Part shown: in pieces, positions 7,355-14,184 of the stretch | Numbering within the stretch: the stretch's first letter is position 1 | Layout of the letters: each line of letters begins with the position of its first letter | Source of the DNA: Bacteriovoracaceae bacterium UBA6144 | Lineage (GTDB): Bacteria > Bdellovibrionota > Bacteriovoracia > Bacteriovoracales > Bacteriovoracaceae | DNA: 14,674 bases | Direction: 5' to 3' | Assembly (NCBI GenBank): GCA_002435705.1 | Contig: DIVA01000034.1 | Span: forward strand, 3,309-17,982 | The notes under the pieces: model-generated | Seen by the model: only the letters and a program-made list of their open reading frames with translations | The model's database searches: none | What the model was told of the DNA's origin: nothing | Position numbers and translations under genes: made by a program

Positions 7355-9720
7355 AGTTTTCTCTCATCAATGATATGGATGAGCTTTCCACTCGAGGGGT
7401 TTCGTTTCAGTTGATCAGTCGTAACAAGTTGAAGAGAGAAATCTAAGACCCCCTCATCCTCAACGGCAGCCTTTAGGTCGTGATGAGAGGCCAGCAGTGC
7501 AGCTCTGAGTTCTTCAGTTCTAGAAAGATGGTTGGATTCAAGACAAAAAACCATCTCTTCTTTGTTCTGGTTATTTCTGGGCTTAAGAATTATTTGTAAT
7601 TCTCCTGCATAGTGGAACTGATCAGAAAGCATGCGCGAGAGTTGAGCATAGTTAAAAAAACTTGCGCCCACTCGAAAGACGTCTCCATGCCTTCCCATGA
7701 GGTCCACGATTAAACCTTTTCTCCCACAAGCACATTCCTCGTCCACGCGGCGAACCAGATCCCCTAGGTCATAGCGCTCGATTTTCTGATCCCCGCGCAA
7801 GCGTGTGGTCACGAGAAGCCTTCCTTCTGGCGCAGGTACATCTCGCTCAATTTCTACAATTTCAAAATCGTGAGAGTCCGTATGAAGATGGTGGCGACTT
7901 CCTTCTTGAAAACGGCACTGGTACCCCAAGGGGCCTGCGTCCACACTTCCGTAAGCTGCGGACTTAATCAACTCAACGCCAAACTCACTCTTGAGCCATT
8001 GCACCTGCGAGGCTTGTAAATGCTCTCCACCATAAAAAATCTTCTTCACTACTTTTGCTTCTTTCAAAAGCTCACTGTTATTTTGAAAGAGCGAAAGAAT
8101 ATAAGAGGGCATCCCGATCAGCGTGTTCGCTTTATGGTGCACAATACTTCTGGCCACTTTCGTCTGGTCGTTGAGAGCGGCCATCGGGAGTTGGTGTGCA
8201 CGAATTGACTCAAGAATCGTGAAGAAACTAATAAAGCCGCCGTACAATCCACCCGCATAAAAAAGATTCATGACCTTATCAGATTTAACTTCTAACCCTG
8301 CTTGAATGAGACCCAGACCTGAAAGTCTCATCTGCGCATGATAATCATCATAGGTGAAATAAGAGAACTTGGGATCGCCAGAGCTGCCACCACTTCTAAA
8401 AGTTAACTCTCTGGCACTCTCCACAGGATTAAGCGCTTGAAAATCAGATTTTTGCATGATCGCTTTTTGACTGATCTTCTCTTCTGTTCGCACAGAAACA
8501 CGCTTCACATAGCGGTTTAAAGCATAGACTCCATCATGAGGCTCACCTAGGTAGCTCTCTTGCATCATCCCGACGGGAGTCACTCGAAGAATTCCTGCTC
8601 TAAAAAATTGATCACTCAGAACTTTTACTTCTTCAGGTTTTGCGCTTAAACCTAGGGTTTGTAAGTAGGCTTTCATCGGACGCAAGGTCGATATAATCTC
8701 TGAGCGCTTCAGTGGTTTAACCCAAAGACTGCGGTAGAGGGGTGACGGTCTCAAGGCAGACTTTGGATCAATAAATATTCTCCATCCCTTGCCTTCAATG
8801 ACATCTCCTGCATCTTTTGCTTTCTTTAACACCTGCATCCTCGTGACCACAGTGATCTCTGATCTCTCCGCAGGACTTGGCGTGAGAGCTGGATAGCGCT
8901 GAGAATGAAGAGCGAAAGCCTCGGCAAGCTTCTGGGCAAACTCGTTGAGTTCCATCAGACTGGCGTCTTCGAGATACACGACCTGTGGAGCCGAACAGGC
9001 CTGTTGATCAGACGAACAAACCTCACTGACTAAGGCCGCCAGCGAGTCCGCAGAGATGCCACTTTGGGTAAAATAGCTAAAACTAATTTTATGTCCCCAA
9101 TCAATAAAGCGCACATGAGGAGGAGTCATTTTTCTCAGACTGGCAATGGTCTCCTCTCCACCCCAGGCCACGACACCATCAGCATGATTGACCCAGGTTT
9201 GAATGGCGTCACTATTTTTAGACGAAATCTTTTCTGCCACGATTCGGTTTTTCACACTCGGATGGGTGGCCAGGGAATTGAGCTTATCTATGAGCTTAAG
9301 AGTAAAATCAGAGTCGGAGCTTGAGAGTTTTAAGAAATTCACATTTCCACTCAACAGACCTTCGACTCCACTTAAAAAGGGAACCGTCCATGCATTCGAA
9401 GGGGTGATGTGAACCAATAACCCCAAAGGAGACCAAGCTTCCTCTACCCCTTTTTGAATCTTTTTTAAGGCAAAAGGATCAGGCGTTCCTAATTCTCTCA
9501 TGATTTTGAGTTGAAGATTTTCACGTTTTAAAAAATCACTGATTCCTTCAAGACCCAGTTTGATTTCATCTGCAATAACTCCCGCTTCTTGCAACACATG
9601 ACTCAATTCACTTTGAAACTCAAATGTTTTGAGTGTCTGAGAAAGCAAATCGAGACTATTAACCATCTCATCAAGGTGAAATGAATCTTCGAGCTTACTT
9701 AATAAGATTGAGGGATTCAT
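7351..9720 (-). CDS. LuxC-type acyl reductase fused to a PaaK/LuxE-like adenylation domain
   Basis: A 789-residue two-domain enzyme. Residues about 1-415 match LuxC (aldehyde-dehydrogenase fold, acyl-CoA or acyl-enzyme to aldehyde with NADPH). The visible matches are PLGLLVHITPSNAWTVPF (98-115), the nucleotide-site segment WGGEE (186-190), catalytic C242 in SSDQQACSAPQ, and the C-terminal PHDGVYALNRYVKR (394-407). Residues about 430-789 are an adenylate-forming domain: SGGSSGDPKFS (443-453), GMPS (536-539), YGGEHL (563-568), AAYGSVDAGPLGY (588-600), RYDLGD (649-654), CACGRKG (663-669) and RNPSSGK with candidate K779. Luminous-bacteria LuxC is a separate protein of roughly 480 residues, so this is a fusion with an activating enzyme. 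Its start ATG lies in an ATGA overlap behind a strong GGAGGG Shine-Dalgarno. The expected reaction is acid to acyl-AMP, then reduction to aldehyde. The chain length and type of acid are unknown. Confidence 0.88.
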   Translation of the reverse strand: MNPSILLSKLEDSFHLDEMVNSLDLLSQTLKTFEFQSELSHVLQEAGVIADEIKLGLEGISDFLKRENLQLKIMRELGTPDPFALKKIQKGVEEAWSPLGLLVHITPSNAWTVPFLSGVEGLLSGNVNFLKLSSSDSDFTLKLIDKLNSLATHPSVKNRIVAEKISSKNSDAIQTWVNHADGVVAWGGEETIASLRKMTPPHVRFIDWGHKISFSYFTQSGISADSLAALVSEVCSSDQQACSAPQVVYLEDASLMELNEFAQKLAEAFALHSQRYPALTPSPAERSEITVVTRMQVLKKAKDAGDVIEGKGWRIFIDPKSALRPSPLYRSLWVKPLKRSEIISTLRPMKAYLQTLGLSAKPEEVKVLSDQFFRAGILRVTPVGMMQESYLGEPHDGVYALNRYVKRVSVRTEEKISQKAIMQKSDFQALNPVESARELTFRSGGSSGDPKFSYFTYDDYHAQMRLSGLGLIQAGLEVKSDKVMNLFYAGGLYGGFISFFTILESIRAHQLPMAALNDQTKVARSIVHHKANTLIGMPSYILSLFQNNSELLKEAKVVKKIFYGGEHLQASQVQWLKSEFGVELIKSAAYGSVDAGPLGYQCRFQEGSRHHLHTDSHDFEIVEIERDVPAPEGRLLVTTRLRGDQKIERYDLGDLVRRVDEECACGRKGLIVDLMGRHGDVFRVGASFFNYAQLSRMLSDQFHYAGELQIILKPRNNQNKEEMVFCLESNHLSRTEELRAALLASHHDLKAAVEDEGVLDFSLQLVTTDQLKRNPSSGKLIHIIDERKL

Positions 9721-10868
9721 GACTTCCCTCCCAAAATTTCTGCCGCTGCAATCGCACAGGATTTATTCTGCGTGGTGCCAGCTCGACCAATCAGCCTAAA
9801 GAAAGGCCTTGGGTTTCCACAGGCACAGTTATGATGAACACTCGCCAAATCCCCCATGGTCACGGCGTGAGCAGGCATTGAGGTCATGTAGGGGGAAACA
9901 AAAGAGAGAAACCCTACCCCCTCACTGATGGGCTTAAGTGTTTCGATATCACGGATAAAAATATGTGACCAAACCGGTTGATGAAACTCATGCTGAGAGC
10001 ACTCGACGTAAGGAATACAATGCTCCACCGACCCAAAGCCGTCTCTGAGTCTCTCATTGGGAATCCCTAGAACTCGAGTCACTTTTGCATAGAGCTCATC
10101 TTTTGAGATCGCAGCACTGGCTTTCCCTTTCCATCCTCCGCCCAAAAAAACTAAGGATTCAGGGTGAAGCTTGAGTTGGATTCCGAGTTTATCCATTCTC
10201 TCCACTGTTTCATTAAGGAATGCAGGAAATCCAAAGAGTCGAACCGGCAAGCCTTGCTGCTCGTAAAGCTTGAGTGCTCGGAGCACTCCAGAGAAATCAA
10301 AACTATGAGTTCCATCACCTTGCATCTTTAAGGCAATCTCAACATTACTAACGGGTGCATACTGACAGAGATAATTATCGGTATAAGCCGTTCCGAGTTT
10401 TGAATCACTCTCTGTTTCATAGGTATAGAGGATGTAATTTGTGGGTTGATCCGGAGTAATCCATCCATAATAGTTAAAAATGAGATCCAGCATGCGCTGA
10501 GGAGCTTTAATACTCCACTCATCAAAAAAAACTTGGGATTTCTGTCCTGTGGTGCCGGAAGAAGTAAGATGGAGGGCAACCTGTTCACTTTTAACAGAGA
10601 GCTCTTCATATTCTTTAAAAAAGTGTGCCAACACACTCGGGATCAGAGACAAATCAGAGAGCGTCTGAACCCGATCAAGATCAAAGCGCTCCTGCTGACA
10701 GAGCGTGCGATAAAAAGAATTCTTTTCAATATGCCAAGCCGTCACTTCTTTCATCGCTGCGACAAACGCAGGCTCATCAAATCCCTCGTAGGGTGAAGTA
10801 CTCAGGCAAAAGGCCTGCACTTTACTTAATTTTTTTTGATCGAGAACTTTGAGTTCACTCGTAGTCAT
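9717..10868 (-). CDS. LuxE-type acyl-protein synthetase
   Basis: A 383-residue adenylate-forming enzyme of the LuxE family, which activates a fatty acid with ATP, takes it on a cysteine and hands it to LuxC. The signatures are the ATP loop SSGTTGQKS (103-111), GFPAFL (213-218), FLGGGWKGK (241-249), DGFGSVEHCIPYVEC (276-290), VTMGDLAS (336-343) and CACGNPRP (348-355). GRAGTTQNKSCAI (361-373) puts Cys371 13 residues from the C-terminus, about where LuxE carries its acyl-accepting cysteine. ATG 10868 was chosen over the upstream in-frame TTG at 10880 because GAGG sits seven bases before it. The gene overlaps the GNAT gene by 14 nt and the LuxC fusion gene by 4 nt, so coupled translation is likely. 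A co-encoded LuxC domain supports the LuxE assignment. Confidence 0.88.
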   Translation of the reverse strand: MTTSELKVLDQKKLSKVQAFCLSTSPYEGFDEPAFVAAMKEVTAWHIEKNSFYRTLCQQERFDLDRVQTLSDLSLIPSVLAHFFKEYEELSVKSEQVALHLTSSGTTGQKSQVFFDEWSIKAPQRMLDLIFNYYGWITPDQPTNYILYTYETESDSKLGTAYTDNYLCQYAPVSNVEIALKMQGDGTHSFDFSGVLRALKLYEQQGLPVRLFGFPAFLNETVERMDKLGIQLKLHPESLVFLGGGWKGKASAAISKDELYAKVTRVLGIPNERLRDGFGSVEHCIPYVECSQHEFHQPVWSHIFIRDIETLKPISEGVGFLSFVSPYMTSMPAHAVTMGDLASVHHNCACGNPRPFFRLIGRAGTTQNKSCAIAAAEILGGKS

Positions 10869-12012
10869 TAAACACCTCAAGGGTATCTAAGTGCATCTGC
10901 TTCCAGAGTTCCACATACTGATCCATGTAAGGTTTAAACGAGCTCGCCACTCGCATCCCTCTAAAGTTCAGCGGTTCAACTGTGCGGCTCATCACCACGA
11001 AGTCCCGCGATACTCCTGCTTCATCCGTCATCATCGCGGGATAAATCGCAGAGGGAAGAAACTGTGACTGAATCAGGACTTCAATCGATTTAATATGCTG
11101 GGCACCAATCAGCACTTCAATGTAGGAGATGCCTTGCTCACGGATAAGTCTCATCAGCGGTTTTAATATGCCTCGCTGCTCATAGATAGGTCTGCCGAAG
11201 TTTACAATCGCACAGTAGCTATCTTTTTTTGATAAGTGACACCAGATATGATGCTGACCGTTGGTTGAGACAAAGAGTGTATTCGGTGCATGAAAGGGAT
11301 AAAAGCGGTCATATTTTTTTTCAAAGGTTTTATTGAACAGCTGCTCCACAAATTTGGGAGCACTGATGCACTCAAACTGCACATCGGTCTTTGTTTCGAT
11401 TTCAAAAGGAGGTGGAGGATCAAATGTGACAGAAGCAATCGGTAGGTTTCTCTCGGCCAGTTCGTTATTGAGAACGGCATAGATAGGCGCCAGTTTCCCA
11501 TGCGTTCTGATTGCGGGTCTTTTGTCTAAAACGCCCTCTTTGAATTTAGCAAAAAGAGTGAAGGTTTCAAACTCGGTAAGCTTATGGGCATTCGGAAAAA
11601 TGCCTAAGGGAAGGAAGTCGGCATGAGTAAAAATGAGCTGTGGTGCCACTGAGACCGTTCTCACGGTCGTATACATTGAATCCACCAGACCAGATTTTAA
11701 GATTTCTTCGACTTTCGGGCCTATCATGCGAGTCGCCAGTTTTTGACCACGATAGAAGTTTCTCACAACAGCGGCAGAAACTTTTCCCACCTTATCGGCG
11801 CGATCTAGTTCGAAGACCACTGAACCGGCAATCTTGGAGCGCTCAACATCACGTGCAACCACCCAGACATATGACTCTGACTGAAGAGTTTCAATCATCG
11901 TAGCCCGATCCGTTCCGTATCTCACTGGATAGTCTGGCCCATAAATTTCGAAGTAGAGCTTTAAGAGCTCATCCACATCGTCCAGTGTGGCGGTTGTAAT
12001 CACAAACTCCAT
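10855..12012 (-). CDS. Tandem GNAT-like acyltransferase, first gene of the LuxC/LuxE operon
   Basis: A 385-residue cytosolic protein. The N-terminal domain (about 1-155) is a GNAT fold: it has the opening ITTATLDDVDELLKLYFEIY, a central SYVWVVARDVERSKIAGSVVFELD, and an acyl-CoA loop VVRNFYRGQKLATRM (82-96). In that loop the usual second glycine of RGxG is Lys91. The C-terminal half (about 210-345) looks like a second, degenerate GNAT unit, with YIEVLIGAQHIKSIEVLIQSQFLPSAIYPA (split here at 297-310 and 311-326) resembling the family's last helix and strands. ATG 12012 is preceded by GAGAGG at seven bases; the in-frame TTG at 12027 would overlap that ribosome site and is rejected. The substrate is unknown. 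The operon position suggests it acylates an amine or carrier that feeds, or uses, the reductase product. This is inference. Confidence 0.75.
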   Translation of the reverse strand: MEFVITTATLDDVDELLKLYFEIYGPDYPVRYGTDRATMIETLQSESYVWVVARDVERSKIAGSVVFELDRADKVGKVSAAVVRNFYRGQKLATRMIGPKVEEILKSGLVDSMYTTVRTVSVAPQLIFTHADFLPLGIFPNAHKLTEFETFTLFAKFKEGVLDKRPAIRTHGKLAPIYAVLNNELAERNLPIASVTFDPPPPFEIETKTDVQFECISAPKFVEQLFNKTFEKKYDRFYPFHAPNTLFVSTNGQHHIWCHLSKKDSYCAIVNFGRPIYEQRGILKPLMRLIREQGISYIEVLIGAQHIKSIEVLIQSQFLPSAIYPAMMTDEAGVSRDFVVMSRTVEPLNFRGMRVASSFKPYMDQYVELWKQMHLDTLEVFNDYE

Positions 12013-12022
12013 AATCTTGCCT

Positions 12023-12036
12023 CTCAAAATATTGAG
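12023..12036. repeat. Inverted repeat in the operon leader, CTCAA-4-TTGAG
   Basis: A 5-bp dyad (CTCAA at 12023-12027, TTGAG at 12032-12036, loop AATA) sits between the putative -10 box and the GNAT start. One arm runs into the GAGAGG ribosome site, so in the mRNA it could form a small hairpin beside that site. It could equally be a protein-binding dyad. The stem is short, so chance is possible. Confidence 0.3.
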
Positions 12037-12039
12037 CTG

Positions 12040-12045
12040 AGTATA
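12040..12045 (-). promoter_or_regulatory. Putative -10 box of the LuxC/LuxE operon
   Basis: On the minus strand TATACT (five of six consensus bases) lies 28 bp upstream of the GNAT ATG, giving a leader of about 20 nt. The best -35 candidates at 17-19 bp spacing (GACTCA, TGACTC, ATGACT) are poor and fall in a 10-bp palindrome. This would suit a promoter that needs an activator. The call is by pattern only. Confidence 0.4.
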
Positions 12046-12064
12046 GACTGAAACCGCTTTCCTG

Positions 12065-12074
12065 AGTCATGACT
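12065..12074. promoter_or_regulatory. Palindromic candidate operator AGTCATGACT
   Basis: A perfect 10-bp palindrome placed at about -35 relative to the operon's -10 box, in the region between the operon and the divergent oxygenase gene. The position fits an activator or repressor site. A 10-bp palindrome can arise by chance, and no second copy was noticed in this window. Confidence 0.3.
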
Positions 12075-12100
12075 GGGTATTTTTTCCATTCCCCCTAGAC

Positions 12101-12123
12101 GCTTAAATCTCAAGCCTTTAAGC
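12101..12123. repeat. Inverted repeat GCTTAAA-9-TTTAAGC before the oxygenase gene
   Basis: A perfect 7-bp inverted repeat with a 9-bp spacer ends eight bases before the ATG of the AlkB-like gene. It could be an operator, or a hairpin in the leader that hides the start region. The gene has no clear Shine-Dalgarno sequence, so this structure may affect its translation. Confidence 0.4.
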
Positions 12124-12131
12124 CTATCTTC

Positions 12132-12965
12132 ATGAAGAATGCAAAATCCCCAGCACTGCCGCTTGGTCTCGTCTACCGGGATCGATTCTTGACGCGCGAA
12201 CAGAGGACTGAAACTCTGGAGTGGATTAACACTCTTCACCCTCTTTGGGAGTGGCGCTTTTCAACTCATAACCCTCCGCCGGAAGGAGATAAACAACGGC
12301 GACTTTTACGACCGGTTTACTGGTTAGGCAATTGGCAGTTTGCCTGCCTTGATTATTACCACCCGCCTGAGGGAATTGAGTTTCGATGTGTTCGTGCTGA
12401 AAACTATCCCAAATTTCTTACCCAAATTGTTGATCGGATCGAGTTCATTGCACGCAAAGAGATGCCGAAAAACTTTTTCCCCGAAAAATGGAAACTCAAC
12501 ACCTGCCTCATCAATTTCTATGGCTCTGAGTTGATAGATGGTAAATGGGTCGACAATGCCCGCGTGGGCGAACACAAAGACTTTGAGCCAGGCCCCGTGG
12601 GATCCCTCTCGCTTGGGGATCGAGCTTTCTTTCAGTTTGTGGAAGGTAAATCCACACTAGGTAAAAGTAATGAAGTTCTCTCTCTGTGGTTGGAAGACAG
12701 CTCGCTGCAAATCTTTGGTGGTGACCGTTTCAAAAAACACACCTTTCACCGAGTGCAGCGAGTGGAAGATCGCCGAGGTGAAAGCCTGGGGCCCCCGATT
12801 GAAGGCTTTAAAACTCGTCGAATTAACTTCACCTTCCGCTATGTTCCCGAGGAACATATCCTTCCTTGGCGCTCATTGCCCGACCCTCTTAAAAGCGACA
12901 CCTTGGAATATATGAAGCAGCTATCCCTTAACTCTCTGTATTTCCATAAAGAGCTTGGCCCCTAA
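12132..12965 (+). CDS. AlkB-like 2-oxoglutarate/Fe(II)-dependent oxygenase
   Basis: A 277-residue protein with the hallmarks of the AlkB branch. HKD (H148, D150) and the distal His206 in HTFHRV would bind iron, and RINFTFR (R230, R236) would bind 2-oxoglutarate and close the active site. N128 and Y130 in CLINFYG match the AlkB N-x-Y motif. Compared with E. coli AlkB, extra residues lie between the NxY motif and the HxD motif and between the distal His and the Arg pair. The sequence therefore belongs to a divergent AlkB-like group. Known members remove alkyl groups from DNA, RNA or protein; the substrate here is not known. No clear Shine-Dalgarno precedes ATG 12132. The gene is divergent from the LuxC/LuxE operon, 119 bp from its start, so the two may share regulation. 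Confidence 0.85.
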   Translation: MKNAKSPALPLGLVYRDRFLTREQRTETLEWINTLHPLWEWRFSTHNPPPEGDKQRRLLRPVYWLGNWQFACLDYYHPPEGIEFRCVRAENYPKFLTQIVDRIEFIARKEMPKNFFPEKWKLNTCLINFYGSELIDGKWVDNARVGEHKDFEPGPVGSLSLGDRAFFQFVEGKSTLGKSNEVLSLWLEDSSLQIFGGDRFKKHTFHRVQRVEDRRGESLGPPIEGFKTRRINFTFRYVPEEHILPWRSLPDPLKSDTLEYMKQLSLNSLYFHKELGP

Positions 12966-13048
12966 CTCAAACAAAAACGCTCAAGTAATCCCTCATTCCT
13001 GACGAAAAGACTCATATAGAACAATTCAGATTTTGGGGGGCTCACTTA

Positions 13049-14134
13049 GTGAGACGTGCTCTAACAGCTCTACTATTTTTACTAAGCTTTCAGGCCTTTG
13101 CTGAGATGGAGTGGCTGAATTCACATATCACAAATCTCGAAGATGAAAGCCGTCTCGTGAAAAGTTACTCGCATAAAAAACAATCCTATCTCTACGATCA
13201 AGCACTCACTCTAATTAGTCTTTCTCATTCCAAGAACTTTTCTCAAGCCAAGGGCCTGGCTCTTGGGCTTAAGAAGCTCCAGCAAGAAAATGGAAGCTGG
13301 TTCTTCTCCTACTACCTTGATGGATCAAGCCCGCATCCCAAAGAGGGTGATATGCAGCCCAGTGGGGCCATTGCATGGGCAGCTCTGGCCCTCATGACTT
13401 ATGAGTATCATTCCAAAGACAAAAGCTTCAGGCCCCAATGGAAAAATGCGCTCCAACATCTCGAGAAAAATTTCGTTAAGGTGGATGGCTTCAAAGGATT
13501 TGGCGTTCGCTTTTCCCATGTCGATAATTCCCAGACCTCTTGGAGTGAAAAAGATGTTGTCGCCCTTGAGCATGTTCTCGATACGCTTTCAGCTTTTAAA
13601 GCAGCCTATAAACTCACAAAACATGAAGCCTTTAAAAACCACCAACAATCTCTCGAAAAATTTGCACTGGAATTCTGGGATGAAGGTCAGGGGCATTTCT
13701 GGCCAGGTGTGACCATCTCAACTTCAAAGATCAACCGATCAGAGTTCTATCTAGATAACCAGTCATGGTCTGCTCTGGCACTGGAACATCTAGGTCTAAA
13801 ATCCATGATGAAACAGGCCCTGAGTGCCTCCTGCGCTTTGCTGGTGAAAGAAAAAAAATGGGTGGGCTTTAAGGAAGCCAAGCGCTCGATTGCAAGCACT
13901 GATTTTATCTGGTCAGAGGGAACGGCTGGAAAGGCCATGGCCCTGGATCGCTACAATACAAGATGTGAAGGAGTGGATCTTCATAACTATCTAGCAACAT
14001 TAGAAGGCATGAAAGTGGAAGGAGGCGTTTTATACGTTAACAAGACGGTCCCTCAATTCGAAGCACAGCCCAGTGTGGCGGGTACAGCATGGACCTGGCT
14101 TTTAAAGAATAAAATTAATCCGTTTATATTGTAA
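13049..14134 (+). CDS. Secreted alpha/alpha-toroid (six-hairpin glycosidase-like) protein
   Basis: A 361-residue exported protein. The signal peptide is residues 1-18 with likely cleavage after AFA. The mature protein repeats a helix pattern of the type small-small-hydrophobic: YDQALTLISLS (49-59), SGAIAWAALALMTY (105-118), EHVLDTLSAFKAAY (174-187), LDNQSWSALALEHL (235-248), SEGTAGKAMAL (289-299) and SVAGTAWTWLL (342-352). Six such units fit an (alpha/alpha)6 toroid, the fold of many glycoside hydrolases and related proteins. Aromatic and acidic residues (W84, W165, D168, W218, D236, W288) occur in the loops as in carbohydrate enzymes, but I cannot identify a catalytic pair or a GH family. 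The start is GTG 13049, with a G-rich stretch (13035-13040) as probable ribosome site. It may form a unit with the next gene, 50 bp downstream. Confidence 0.65.
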   Translation: MRRALTALLFLLSFQAFAEMEWLNSHITNLEDESRLVKSYSHKKQSYLYDQALTLISLSHSKNFSQAKGLALGLKKLQQENGSWFFSYYLDGSSPHPKEGDMQPSGAIAWAALALMTYEYHSKDKSFRPQWKNALQHLEKNFVKVDGFKGFGVRFSHVDNSQTSWSEKDVVALEHVLDTLSAFKAAYKLTKHEAFKNHQQSLEKFALEFWDEGQGHFWPGVTISTSKINRSEFYLDNQSWSALALEHLGLKSMMKQALSASCALLVKEKKWVGFKEAKRSIASTDFIWSEGTAGKAMALDRYNTRCEGVDLHNYLATLEGMKVEGGVLYVNKTVPQFEAQPSVAGTAWTWLLKNKINPFIL

Positions 14135-14184
14135 TCTTTTCATTCTCAATCCATTGAATGAGTCAAAAATGCGACAATCGCTGA

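Noticed and set aside
10328..10636. 102-codon open frame inside the LuxE-like gene
   Set aside because: It is a same-strand out-of-frame shadow; the real frame has clear LuxE motifs throughout.
10869..10880. Upstream in-frame TTG start (10880) for the LuxE-like gene
   Set aside because: ATG 10868 has a GAGG ribosome site at proper distance; the TTG would place its first codons over that site.
6107..12012. A bioluminescence (lux) operon
   Set aside because: There is no LuxA/LuxB luciferase or LuxD thioesterase in the window; only the reductase and synthetase type genes are present.
12013..12027. Upstream in-frame TTG start (12027) for the GNAT-like gene
   Set aside because: The GAGAGG ribosome site for ATG 12012 overlaps the would-be second and third codons, so the ATG is the better start.
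14141..14160. Hairpin CATTC-10-GAATG between the last two plus-strand genes as a terminator
   Set aside because: The stem is only 5 bp and AT-rich and no T-run follows it.
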